Shown: in pieces, positions 1 through 7,894 of the stretch
Position numbering within the stretch: the first letter of the stretch is position 1
How the letters are laid out: each line of letters begins with the position of its first letter
Assembly (NCBI GenBank): GCA_029260035.1
Contig: JAJDEA010000087.1
Coordinates: forward strand, 1-42,803
Reading direction: 5' to 3'
Length of the DNA stretch: 42,803 nucleotides
From: Phycisphaerae bacterium
Lineage (GTDB): Bacteria > Planctomycetota > Phycisphaerae > UBA1845
Made by a program: the position numbers and the translations under genes
The notes under the pieces: generated by a model
Seen by the model: only the letters and a program-made list of their open reading frames with translations
What the model was told of the DNA's origin: nothing
Database searches by the model: none

Positions 1-1087
1 GTTTAGGGTCTCCGCTTCTTAAATACGCCTCAGCAAGATGAATGCACGTCGCACCCGTGGGTTCATCTTCGTACGCGCGAGCGTAATACTTGGCGGCTGT
101 CTCGTACTCGCCGCTGTCGCTGTGCAGCATTCCAATCTCTGCATTCAAGGCTGCCTTCCCAAGGGCGTTCAATTCATTCGTTGGAACTCGGTCGAAGTAT
201 AAACGGGCTTTTGCTGCTTCTTGGGGATCTTCGGCAATTCGCCATCTGAACGAATGGGCGCGTGCAATCCAGAGGATGTGATATGAGTCCAAATTGTTTA
301 AGTCGCCAGGGACGCCGGATGCGATTGCGTCGTCAATTGCACTTCGAGCCCGTTCGTTCTCGCCCATCATCCAGAATTCAAGGGCCAAGAGCGACGTATA
401 TTGCAGGCGGATCACTGGGTTGTTCGACGTTTCGATAATGCGGGAAAGCAAGGTCAAACGTGAGAGGTGTGATTCAGCTCCCACGATGTCCAAATACACC
501 TGCAAAAGGACCCCATCGGTTGTTGTCGTTGGGTCAACGTCCTTCAACTGAGCCCTCGCCTCTTCGGATCTTCCGAGTGTCGCGTTTAACCAAACGGCCT
601 TTATTGCCAAGATTCGGTCACTCAATCCAGGTAGTGGAACGCTGCTAGAAATGTGATCGAGTAGCGGCACTATTGCTGCCTGCTGCCCGTCCTTTTCGAG
701 AAACCAGAGAAGCCGGTCGATGATGTTGTTGAGTGCGTCGATATCAGTCTGTACGATCAGATTCACAGGGCCACCAGGGAATTGCTGTAAGATCGATAGT
801 GTTTGGCTCTGAACCGAAGATATGTAACGAGCAAGCTCAGCGCGGCATTTCCTGATGCCCGTAGCAAGATCGCTTTCGTCCATGGTTACATGTATCTGGC
901 TCGGCTCCTCGAGTAATGGCATACAGCATTTCTTGAATGACGCTCCGCTTCCACATGGGCAGGGCAGGGAATCGTCTTCGAACCATGGAGGCGGAACAAA
1001 GGGGGGCGTTTCATTCGAGGCATTGGGTCGTGAACGCTTCGAGTTATTCCGCTTTCGCTGCTCTTTTGCTCGTCGTTTATTCGTCAT
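1..1087 (-). CDS. SEC-C motif protein with TPR-like helical repeats, 3' end cut by window edge
   Basis: An uninterrupted reading frame of 362 codons runs leftward from an ATG at 1087-1085 and leaves the window without a stop, so the C-terminus is missing. Residues about 1-25 are basic and low complexity. A SEC-C zinc-binding motif follows at about 36-53 (PCPCGSGASFKKCC). The rest is alpha-helical with alternating Leu/Ala and repeated A-x-x-Y/A-x-x-L spacing, and the last visible part (SGEYETAAKYYARAYEDEP) is typical of tetratricopeptide repeats. SEC-C motifs bind zinc and often mediate protein contacts, as at the SecA C-terminus. TPR-like repeats also act in protein binding, so a scaffold or adaptor role is inferred. 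No enzyme domain is visible. No Shine-Dalgarno sequence stands out before the start. Confidence 0.8.
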   Translation of the reverse strand, partial: MTNKRRAKEQRKRNNSKRSRPNASNETPPFVPPPWFEDDSLPCPCGSGASFKKCCMPLLEEPSQIHVTMDESDLATGIRKCRAELARYISSVQSQTLSILQQFPGGPVNLIVQTDIDALNNIIDRLLWFLEKDGQQAAIVPLLDHISSSVPLPGLSDRILAIKAVWLNATLGRSEEARAQLKDVDPTTTTDGVLLQVYLDIVGAESHLSRLTLLSRIIETSNNPVIRLQYTSLLALEFWMMGENERARSAIDDAIASGVPGDLNNLDSYHILWIARAHSFRWRIAEDPQEAAKARLYFDRVPTNELNALGKAALNAEIGMLHSDSGEYETAAKYYARAYEDEPTGATCIHLAEAYLRSGDPK

Positions 1088-1404
1088 TGTTCGGTCGCCT
1101 ATGAGCCCATGAACAACCATGCTCCGAGTTTATCTAACACGATCCATGGAACAAGGGGAGAATTCGTAACCTTTGATGGTCTCAGTGCCGTTCCCTTTTA
1201 TTCGAAGGTCAACAACCTCACAGGGGATTGACTCGCGTTTTCTGAATTGTCAATCGTTCCTGGCAGACGTTTACGTTTTTGCCAGAGACAGGACACGCTG
1301 ACACCGTTTCTCCGTCATTAAATGGCACCCTTTGCCCGCTCCCACAGAGTGCCACATTCGCAACAACAGAGGACAACCTGACAACTTTCTGATCGGGATT
1401 CATA
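1088..1404. other. Intergenic region without a convincing gene
   Basis: These 317 bases separate the SEC-C gene from the 3' end of the rhomboid gene. Only short frames with no recognisable protein pattern are present. It should contain the promoter of the SEC-C gene, but I see no clear -35/-10 pair. Confidence 0.5.
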
Positions 1405-2289
1405 TCACGTCAGTGCTATCAGCCACGCCAATCCCAGGAAAGCCACTGCCCCGATTCCGAAGAAGAGTTGTGCTCGTTTTCCAATCGCTATCTTGTCGCC
1501 AAATTTTCCTAGCAATGCACCGAGTAGTAGACCCGCAAGAAAACCAGCGATGTGGGCGAACACGTCCGTTCTTTCGCCGCTTGTGCCAAGATAGCTCAAC
1601 AGGATTACAGCACCGACAACTGGCGTGTATCGGGCAAACTTCGATGCTCGTAGATGCTGCCGACGAATTGACGCAAATGCCGCTACGATGCCGAAGGCTG
1701 CGAACACAGCAGTCGAAGCACCGATGGAGATGTGTTGCGGGTCACGAACCCAGGCATTGAAAAGGTTGCCCGTAGCCCCGGCGATCATAATACTGATCCA
1801 TGCCAAACCTGAACCCAGCACCTGACCTGCAAACAAGCCAATGAGACCGCCGAACACGATATTGGAAATCAGGTGTTTCAGATCACTGTGAAGACTCAAA
1901 GCGGTTACCGCACGCCACCATTCACCCTGGTGGATCAGACCCGCGTTTGCTTTACCGGCTTCAAACCATCCCCCATTAGAGATGTTCTGGTGTTGAAGCA
2001 CAAACATAAGCGTCAAAACACCGGCATATCCAAATACTCCTTTCCAGCCACTACCTTGCGTGAGAAATGTTCTTTGGTCGGATGGTGAAGCTTGATTCTC
2101 TCTTGCGTAGGCGTCGATCTCGGTGCGGGCCTGCGATGCAAAAGATGCGGTTACGATGATTATGAATTCGCCGGATTCCTGGCGGATTTGGTATGGAATG
2201 CCTGCGGCATCGAGTGCCAAGCCTTGGCGCGTGCAGTCTTTTCGACTGGAACGATAGATCTCTGCCGCGATGGTTGGTTTTTCGTCCAT
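1405..2289 (-). CDS. Rhomboid-family intramembrane serine protease
   Basis: The 294-residue protein has a soluble N-terminal part of about 80 residues and then a six-helix rhomboid core. The rhomboid signatures are in place: HSDLKHLISN (H134, H139, N143) in helix 2, the GASTA motif with the presumed nucleophile S192, and the catalytic partner H247 in AHIAGFLAG. Rhomboids cut substrates inside the membrane bilayer. The substrate here cannot be read from context. A -10-like TACAAT (2298-2303, minus strand) lies only eight bases before the ATG and there is no ribosome binding site, so the mRNA may be leaderless. A decayed copy of both ends of this gene lies at 6354-6560, which shows the locus was duplicated. 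Confidence 0.93.
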   Translation of the reverse strand: MDEKPTIAAEIYRSSRKDCTRQGLALDAAGIPYQIRQESGEFIIIVTASFASQARTEIDAYARENQASPSDQRTFLTQGSGWKGVFGYAGVLTLMFVLQHQNISNGGWFEAGKANAGLIHQGEWWRAVTALSLHSDLKHLISNIVFGGLIGLFAGQVLGSGLAWISIMIAGATGNLFNAWVRDPQHISIGASTAVFAAFGIVAAFASIRRQHLRASKFARYTPVVGAVILLSYLGTSGERTDVFAHIAGFLAGLLLGALLGKFGDKIAIGKRAQLFFGIGAVAFLGLAWLIALT

Positions 2290-2297
2290 GACTTATC

Positions 2298-2303
2298 ATT
2301 GTA
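2298..2303 (-). promoter_or_regulatory. -10-like element of the rhomboid gene, leaderless arrangement
   Basis: TACAAT on the minus strand ends eight bases before the ATG. Transcription would start about 1-2 bases before the start codon. The same element and flanking bases are kept in the relic copy (about 6510-6517). No good -35 is visible. Confidence 0.45.
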
Positions 2304-2458
2304 TCCTACTGTTTCCGTTCAACCAGCAAGACGGTTTCGAACGTAGAATGACTCGTAACGGGATCGCCCACAGAATTCAATAATTCTGAACGATTAGAAG
2401 ACCTAGACCAAATCTCGACTGATTTCGCCAAGCTGTGGACATGAAATCGACAGCAAAA

Positions 2459-2890
2459 CTAATGAGTGGACGAAAATATCCCTCTGCTTTGGGACGTGCT
2501 CTGGCCGAATTTCTCCCACGTCGCTACGATCAAGATGGCACTGACGAAGAACAAGACCAGGGTGAACCAGTAGCCATACGGAAGGAACCAGCAGATCCAC
2601 GTTGCAGCCCCCCAAGCATGACCAAGAACAATGGCGATTGACACGGTCATGGCGGCACGTCGTGGGAGGGCGAAAATGATAAGGCTGAACACACATACCC
2701 ATACGGCAATTCCAGCTTCGAAGGCGAGAGGATGTTGAAGCAGAAGCCAGTGAAACCAAGGGTTTCCTTCCATGGCCGCTGAACGATTACCAGCCCAGTA
2801 TTCGGGCGTCTGACCAACCAGGGTAATGCCTTGGTCCAACATGCAGAGGGCAAACGGTGGCACGCAGAACCAAATCTTCGCCTTGGACAT
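2459..2890 (-). CDS. Small four-span membrane protein of unknown function
   Basis: I chose the ATG at 2890-2888 (143 residues) because AAAGGAA lies just upstream at good spacing; the longer frame back to 3031 adds 47 residues of non-membrane sequence without a ribosome binding site. The protein starts MSKAKIWF and has about four hydrophobic segments, including FEAGIAVWVCVFSLIIF, MTVSIAIVLGHAWGAATWI and YWFTLVLFFVSAILIV. Conserved-looking Trp, His and Gly residues sit at the helix ends. I do not recognise the family. It lies between the rhomboid and HNH-like genes on the same strand, but the gaps of about 170-200 bases do not show an operon. Confidence 0.65.
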   Translation of the reverse strand: MSKAKIWFCVPPFALCMLDQGITLVGQTPEYWAGNRSAAMEGNPWFHWLLLQHPLAFEAGIAVWVCVFSLIIFALPRRAAMTVSIAIVLGHAWGAATWICWFLPYGYWFTLVLFFVSAILIVATWEKFGQSTSQSRGIFSSTH

Positions 2891-3090
2891 CGCCAGTTCC
2901 TTTCGACTACTATCCGGCACCGGGGCAACAAATGCGGCTAGCAAGACAATATTGGTTGAACTTCGCCCCTTGGGATCATAAGAGCGAATCATTTCGTAAT
3001 AGTCTTGTCTGCTGTGTAGCATGCGTGGCACACAATCGCGTCCGAACCTGTCATCAGTGAATCACTCCGTTTTGCCGCAATTGTCACCCT

Positions 3091-3906
3091 TTACTTACCG
3101 AATGGATCGAGAGAGTCAATGTTCTCGAACGGAAACACCAAATCGGTCGCCCTCGTTGCGTTTTTGGGTTGTCCTGCCGCGGGGCTGTAAAAGCCGGTGC
3201 AACCGCGTGGTTCATTTCCAAAACGAAGCTCAAACTGCTGCCATTCGTAGATTTTCAAGCCGAAGATGCACATCGGTCCGCCGTCATCCCAATTGGACCA
3301 GACGCACTCGTAAGTACACTTGCCGTTTCGAGACACGACCTTGTCAGAATTGCTAGCGATGCGATTCTCCTTTACTACCTTACTGAACAGTGCGTGTTGC
3401 TGGACACCTTTGTCAAGTAAAAGCATCGCCTGAACCGCATCAGCAGGCTTCCCAGTGATGCCATCAATCAACCCTCCGCGTAATGGAGGATGAAAAGAAT
3501 TTATGGTGTCCTCGGGCAGCCACCCGTGATACAGCGCCGCATGAAACCCGCGAACACACCGCAGGATGAAGTGATGGATGTTCATGTCTTTGCAAAATGT
3601 AACGGATCTGCCCTCAAATTGACCAGCGGTGGCATTTAGACGGCTATGCCCCTGCTTCGGTCGCCGACCATGGATCGTCGAGACAAACAGGCCGATGAAT
3701 TCATCGGAGACGTGCTCTTCCGCGTTGCAATCAACGTGTGTTGGCAAAATGAGTGGGACATCGCGGTCTTCCTTCTCGAACAATGCTGACGGTGGCAAGT
3801 GATCACGATTGATGTCATCACTCAATTTGAAGTGTTCGCCACAGAGATAACAGAACGGGAGCGTTTGCACAATTCGAAAGTCTTGTTGTGTTATCAGGCT
3901 TGGCAT
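3091..3906 (-). CDS. HNH-endonuclease-like zinc-binding protein
   Basis: This 271-residue soluble protein has an N-terminal cysteine pair, FCYLCG (residues about 18-23), then NRDHLPP and later HVDCN. That CxxC...DH...HxxC layout resembles the beta-beta-alpha metal fold of HNH nucleases, and NRDHLPPSALF is common in HNH-like proteins of uncertain activity. Residues from about 90 to the end carry no motif I know; they are rich in aromatic residues and end near SLDPFGK. A nuclease role is an inference from the N-terminal motif only. The sequence upstream of the gene (3951-4120) has a diverged relative at 6603-6767, so this locus took part in the same duplication as the rhomboid gene. Confidence 0.65.
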   Translation of the reverse strand: MPSLITQQDFRIVQTLPFCYLCGEHFKLSDDINRDHLPPSALFEKEDRDVPLILPTHVDCNAEEHVSDEFIGLFVSTIHGRRPKQGHSRLNATAGQFEGRSVTFCKDMNIHHFILRCVRGFHAALYHGWLPEDTINSFHPPLRGGLIDGITGKPADAVQAMLLLDKGVQQHALFSKVVKENRIASNSDKVVSRNGKCTYECVWSNWDDGGPMCIFGLKIYEWQQFELRFGNEPRGCTGFYSPAAGQPKNATRATDLVFPFENIDSLDPFGK

Positions 3907-3950
3907 CAGGGCAATGCCCTCGTCAAGGTTGTTTCACAAAACCCACGGAT

Positions 3951-4120
3951 ACTATGCGTCTCTCTTGTTGGACACAAAATATAACAATCCCACCGATCAG
4001 ACAACGATCAACTCCGACTGCCCGATTCAAACTCGCATTTCTTGCTTTAAGGGCAGTACTCTCGAAGCATTAAGTTCATTACTTTTGACACAGAACTAGT
4101 CTTGTGCAATCCCAAGTATT
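3951..4120. repeat. Diverged intergenic repeat, copy A
   Basis: This 170-base stretch aligns end to end with 6603-6767 at roughly two thirds identity by eye. The best block is GACACAGAACTAGT followed by GTGCAAT (4086-4110 against 6734-6757). No protein is encoded. It lies just upstream of the HNH-like gene, so it may contain that gene's ancestral promoter region. Confidence 0.6.
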
Positions 4121-4263
4121 GTATCGATCGACGTCAGTAGAGAACGTTGTTGGCCGTCGCATAGCGACTTGTCCCTGTCGGACTCCACACGGCAAGAACT
4201 TTTCATGTTCATGCTGTGGTCAAGCATGGTTTGATTTTGATGTTTTTCCAAGAATTCGAAAAA

Positions 4264-4545
4264 TTACTTGACGCTATCGAGTCGCTCATTCCGGTGGGCC
4301 GTGATCGGTTCATTGAAATTCGAGCCAGCCAATGGAATTCGTAACCTCGGCTTCGCGAAGCTTGGGAATAATTTGCTCGACTTTATGGATCTTTCTACCC
4401 ATTTGCGTGAACTCCTTTCATTGAAGCCTTGACCAGGACGAGAGACTATCATTCTCGCACCGGCCCAAAAAAAGGGGTGCAGGTCACGCAACCGGATACC
4501 CAATTGTCGAGCCACAACCAAAGGCTTGGATTTGTGCCAGTCCAT
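4264..4545 (-). CDS. Doubtful 93-residue ORF downstream of the membrane protein
   Basis: This frame opens 57 bases after the stop of the 277-residue membrane protein on the same strand. An AGGG lies seven bases before its ATG. The product is basic, with no membrane segment and no motif I know. It may be a small gene of the padR operon or simply an open frame in intergenic DNA. I list it because of its position and ribosome-site-like sequence; the evidence is weak. Confidence 0.22.
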   Translation of the reverse strand: MDWHKSKPLVVARQLGIRLRDLHPFFWAGARMIVSRPGQGFNERSSRKWVERSIKSSKLFPSFAKPRLRIPLAGSNFNEPITAHRNERLDSVK

Positions 4546-4602
4546 AGAATAGCCCTGGCAAGTTGCTTAGTGCTATTGGGTAACTGCCACGGACCGTTGG
4601 GC

Positions 4603-5436
4603 CTATTCAACCTCAGTGTTCATGCTAAAAATGTGTTCTCCGGTTGAAAACCAGCAAAGAATCCAAAAGAAAGGTGCTGCGATCGCAGTACCAAGTGAGC
4701 ATTTCAGAACTACTCGCAACCAAAGCTCGCCCACTGACATTGAACAAAAACGGCTCGTGAAAAATGACAACACCATCTCAGTTTCCACTAACACGATCCC
4801 GCTCACGGCAATCGCAAGTGTGGCAACTACACCAAAATAAATCGGATGCCACTGGCATCCCTGCTGGGGCCTGCATCCAAGAACACGTGCAAGCGATTTC
4901 AACATGCGGCACTGGACCACAAAAGTGGGAACATACAGAAACATATAGGGAGAGCAATCAAAACTGACAAAGCCCAAAACCAAGGCGCAGGCAATTGCGG
5001 ATAACAGTCCTGCAAACGGCATCATTGCGTAGACGGCTATGTACATTCCGCAGGAGAGCGCCATGAATTCTTGCCAACTATATGTCACAGACAGGTACGT
5101 GACCGGGACGGCAGCAGTCGCGAAGAACGTTCCTACCCTACCAACCGGATCAACAAACATTTTCCAAGTCCAGAACCAGAAAAAAAACGTTAATTTCTGG
5201 CGGGGCGTAGACACCACCTCGTCACATACTATCTCTGGGCGAAAATGATTCGGAATGGATAGAGTACTGCCACTCTTGAGAGCATTCAGAAATCTAGAAG
5301 CGATCGACATAACATTATCAATTGGTATCACCATAAGCGCGATAATTACTGCGGTTCCCAACCAGAAACCTAGCGGCAGCTCTACCGTGCCAAGTAACGC
5401 ATTCGCCGTGGTTGTTTGAATTGTTGCTATGTTCAT
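4603..5436 (-). CDS. Multi-span membrane protein next to a PadR regulator
   Basis: The 277-residue protein has about seven hydrophobic segments (for example LGFWLGTAVIIALMVIPI near the N-terminus, FFATAAVPVTYLSVTY, MPFAGLLSAIACALVLGFV, and VVATLAIAVSGIVLV in the second half). A cytosolic loop of about 40 residues after the first helix contains STPRQKLTF, and a Cys/Arg-rich loop (ARVLGCRPQQGCQW) precedes the last helices. I do not recognise the family; the pattern could suit a small transporter or a Yip1-like protein. The start has a strong ribosome site (AGAAGGGAGC, six bases before the ATG). It follows the PadR gene by 57 bases on the same strand, so the two are probably co-transcribed, and PadR likely controls this gene. 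Confidence 0.75.
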   Translation of the reverse strand: MNIATIQTTTANALLGTVELPLGFWLGTAVIIALMVIPIDNVMSIASRFLNALKSGSTLSIPNHFRPEIVCDEVVSTPRQKLTFFFWFWTWKMFVDPVGRVGTFFATAAVPVTYLSVTYSWQEFMALSCGMYIAVYAMMPFAGLLSAIACALVLGFVSFDCSPYMFLYVPTFVVQCRMLKSLARVLGCRPQQGCQWHPIYFGVVATLAIAVSGIVLVETEMVLSFFTSRFCSMSVGELWLRVVLKCSLGTAIAAPFFWILCWFSTGEHIFSMNTEVE

Positions 5437-5493
5437 TCTAATGCTCCCTTCTCAAAAAAATCTTTGACGCAGAACCTGCGCAGCCAAGAACAT

Positions 5494-5841
5494 TCAGCTC
5501 GGTGCCAACGGGGGACGAAGAATCGGAATAGAATCGTTTGCGGGAATTCGTTGACGAAGATCCGTCAGCAATTCAGCCTTAATACGAAGCCCCTTCTTAG
5601 TGATCCAATACACATATTTGGAGCCGTTGCCAACTTGAACATGACGTCGCGATACTAATCTATCGCGTTCGAGGCAATCTAGCGCCGCATAGGTCGCGCC
5701 AGGCTTGGAAGATAAGAAAGCTTTCCCCCAATTATCGTTTCGATGCTCCACAAGGCGCCGGTGGATTTGCGCAGCATATTCGCCTCCATGCTCATCAATA
5801 ATACCCAATAATACTACTCGACTCATACTAAACAGTGACAT
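5494..5841 (-). CDS. PadR-family transcriptional regulator
   Basis: The 115-residue protein matches the PadR winged-helix pattern: an N-terminal VLLGIIDEHGGEYAAQIHRRL helix pair, then the PGATYAALDCLERDRLVSRR recognition/wing region, then a YWITKKGLRIKAEL dimerisation helix. PadR proteins usually repress a nearby transporter or detoxification gene and respond to a small ligand. Here the likely target is its own operon with the 277-residue membrane protein. The start at 5841 is supported by AAAGGAGAAGGG, three bases before the ATG. A second Met six residues in is possible but less well placed. The C-terminal helix is short, as in the smallest PadR members. Confidence 0.85.
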   Translation of the reverse strand: MSLFSMSRVVLLGIIDEHGGEYAAQIHRRLVEHRNDNWGKAFLSSKPGATYAALDCLERDRLVSRRHVQVGNGSKYVYWITKKGLRIKAELLTDLRQRIPANDSIPILRPPLAPS

Positions 5842-6051
5842 TTCCCTTCTCCTTTCAATTTTACAGAAGCCTTGATCATGACTGAAACAAATCGTTTCGG
5901 GCTTCCTTTTTCCCTCCAGTAACGTTGCTTGTATTCGATAGGCATAACTCCTTTCTGGTCATCGCTCACCCGGTTGCGGACCAAAGAACGCAAGCTTCGC
6001 CCGTTAGTGCAGGAGTCGCGTAGGCCACCAACAAAGCAATCCCAACAGGCT

Positions 6052-6060
6052 ATTGTACCA
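6052..6060 (-). promoter_or_regulatory. Extended -10 promoter candidate for the padR operon
   Basis: On the minus strand TGGTACAAT matches an extended -10 (TGnTACAAT) in an AT-rich stretch, about 210 bases before the PadR start. The -35 is poor. If used, it would give a long 5' leader containing GAAAC/GTTTC inverted arms (5884-5898) as a possible operator. Confidence 0.4.
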
Positions 6061-6353
6061 CAAAAAATCAAAATAACGAATTTATTATTCAAAATTATGA
6101 AAAAAATAACTTCGTCAATAATCGTTCCCTATAGTTTGCCCGGGAACCAGTTTTGTCTCGGGGTGATATACATACATCCGAGAGTTCTGCGAAAAAAATA
6201 GCGAGGAGAGCGCTTTCCGGCAGGCTCGAATTGTGGTTCTTCATTGACAAATCAACGAGCTAACGTCAGGGTGACGTTTTGAGAGGGTGAATCGATTCTA
6301 CTGGCGGACAAAGTCCAATTTCGCCGGTACCGGGCAAACAATGCGATACTCTC
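6061..6353. other. AT-rich intergenic region, no gene seen
   Basis: The left part (6061-6200) is strongly AT-rich. No frame shows a protein pattern. It lies between the padR promoter and the rhomboid relic. Confidence 0.5.
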
Positions 6354-6560
6354 AGAATTCGTGTCGCGTAAGTGCTATCAGCCACAGCAATCCAGGATGG
6401 CCACTGCCCCGACTCCGAAGTAAGTTTGTGCCAAGCCGTGGCGCGTGCATTCCTTTCGATTGGAAAGATAGATCTCTGCCACGATGGTTGGTTTTTCGCC
6501 CATAACTGATCATTGTACCATTGCTATTTCTGTGCAACCAGCATGATGATCTCAAACGGA
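6354..6560 (-). pseudogene. Collapsed copy of the rhomboid gene
   Basis: This stretch matches both ends of the rhomboid gene at 1405-2289 and its upstream region. From the ATG at 6503 it reads MGEKPTIVAEIY, against MDEKPTIAAEIY in the intact gene. It continues to a match of CTRQGLA and then jumps directly to the C-terminal FGIGAVAF segment. The join is a shared GTGC (6428-6431; 1470-1473 and 2214-2217 in the intact gene), so 744 bases were lost, an in-frame deletion. A one-base loss after GAVAIL then shifts the frame to a stop. The -10-like TACAAT is also preserved. The membrane core and catalytic Ser/His are gone, so no protease can be made. Confidence 0.88.
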
Positions 6561-6602
6561 TACTGTTCCATTATGAAGTCCTGCACAGACCCAATCAAAG
6601 TT

Positions 6603-6767
6603 CTGTGTCTACAAGTTGGGCACAAGTATGACTATTCAAATTGTCGGACAATCACCAACACCGGCAACCTTATTGAATTCCTCTTCTCTTGTAGTGAGAG
6701 CAATATTCTCGCAGTTTAGAGTACATTGCTCATGACACAGAACTAGTTGTGTGCAATCTAGAGGATT
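6603..6767. repeat. Diverged intergenic repeat, copy B
   Basis: This is the partner of 3951-4120. It is bounded by AGTTCTGTGTC (6599-6609) and its inverse GACACAGAACT (6735-6745), giving 11-base inverted ends about 145 bases apart; copy A keeps only the right end well. A further TTAGTTCTGTGCT lies at 6806-6818. It could be duplication debris or an old short inverted-repeat element. Confidence 0.55.
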
Positions 6768-7164
6768 GGTATTAGGGTGCCGCATATCATCAGCCAGACA
6801 CCGATTTAGTTCTGTGCTTAAAATGCCATAGTAGCGTTACCCAGACCTAAGTCTGCGTCGAAGCGGCTTAGAAAAAATGGAGGAATAATTGTTCCGATTA
6901 TTGACGAACGTAGTTTATGTAACGCATCTAACCGCGTCGAATTAGCCAAATCTGGGCTTAGAATTCAGAATCGTACATGATGCGCAGAATGCGTTTGATC
7001 TTGCGGAGTTTTCTCGCACTTAGCTTCAACCTTCGACACAGAATAATCAGCCTCGTGAGTTCAGTTTCGGCAGAGGGACTCAGCTTCCTTTGCAGTTTGG
7101 TCTTCATGCGTGGAACACCAGGCCAGATTGTGGATCGTGTCAAGGCCCTCCAACATGTATGACC
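6768..7164. other. Intergenic region with one doubtful short ORF
   Basis: A basic 61-codon frame (6958-7143, minus, TTG start) lies 21 bases downstream of the XRE gene. GGAGGG is only two bases from its TTG. Its product is Arg/Lys/Leu-rich and not recognisable. The rest shows nothing. Confidence 0.35.
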
Positions 7165-7494
7165 CTACAGCAGCTCCGATAGAATTCGGATGACTTTTTG
7201 CTTGTTGAGATCATCGGCTGCTTGCCAGATATCGACAAGTCGAGAGTCGAGTTGTGACATCGACTGGCCCACATGCTGAGGTTTGAAAAGAAATAGCTCA
7301 GCCGGTTCGCATTCCAACCCTTTCGATAGCCGCTCGATCGTTTTCAAGGTGCAGTTTTGCTCGCCACGTTCGATCTCTCCAATCCGCTGCATTTCGACCC
7401 CTTGGCCACAGCGTTTCGCAAGTTCAGCTTGCGTGTAACCCGCCCGATTCCGAAGTTCACGCAAACGCGTCCCAAATTCCTTCTGAATATCCAT
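7165..7494 (-). CDS. XRE-family helix-turn-helix regulator
   Basis: The 109-residue protein opens MDIQKEFGTRLRELRNRAG, the first helix of a Cro/C1-type HTH. YTQAELAKRCG (helix 2) follows, then a recognition-helix region with IGEIERGEQNCTLKTIERLSKGLE, which fits the XRE pattern well. The C-terminal 45 residues are probably a short dimerisation part. I chose the ATG at 7494 because GGGAGG lies eight bases upstream; the longer frame to 7581 adds 29 residues without a ribosome site. It is divergent from the large beta-helix gene, and the region between them probably carries both promoters. Its target is unknown; self-regulation and control of the neighbour are both possible. Confidence 0.85.
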   Translation of the reverse strand: MDIQKEFGTRLRELRNRAGYTQAELAKRCGQGVEMQRIGEIERGEQNCTLKTIERLSKGLECEPAELFLFKPQHVGQSMSQLDSRLVDIWQAADDLNKQKVIRILSELL

Positions 7495-7733
7495 TATTGA
7501 TGCCTCCCGCTCGAAGGCATCGTAAAAAGTGTGATTGGGTCGAAACACACCCCTTGAAGTGCTTTGCGGGTTTTCGTACACTGTTTAACGTGCTTTTCGA
7601 GGCTGATCACACGTCTTGGAGGGTCATTTGACTGGCCCGAGACGTGCAAGCCATACGCCGTTACTTTTGGTTTTTGAGAACCGCATGCCGTGGAATTGGA
7701 AGATCGATACGCAACTGCAAATAGGAGGGGAAA
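7495..7733. other. Divergent intergenic region between the XRE and beta-helix genes
   Basis: This region should hold both promoters. On the minus strand TTTACGAT lies about 30 bases before the XRE start, but no consensus pair is convincing. No protein frame is recognisable. Confidence 0.4.
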
Positions 7734-7793
7734 ATGCCCAAGAAACCAGGTCTGCTAAGGACCCGTAAAATAGACTCCTGTTGGTTTGTCTGA
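7734..7793 (+). CDS. Possible 19-residue leader peptide with a very strong ribosome site
   Basis: ATAGGAGGGGAAA directly precedes an ATG and is the best Shine-Dalgarno sequence near this locus. The frame is 19 codons (MPKKPGLLRTRKIDSCWFV) and stops at 7793, 101 bases before the start of the beta-helix gene. It may be a translated leader controlling that gene, a small peptide, or the remains of a gene start. Confidence 0.4.
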   Translation: MPKKPGLLRTRKIDSCWFV

Positions 7794-7894
7794 GTTCATG
7801 TAAGTCCAGCGGACAATCGAGAAGACTCCGTGACATATCGACGTACTTTGTGGATCAACAGCCGAAACAAGTTCAAGACAAGAAGTTTTCAACC

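Noticed and set aside
5823..6092. Minus-strand ORF of 89 codons upstream of padR
   Set aside because: It overlaps the padR start and ribosome site, has no motif, and covers the AT-rich promoter region.
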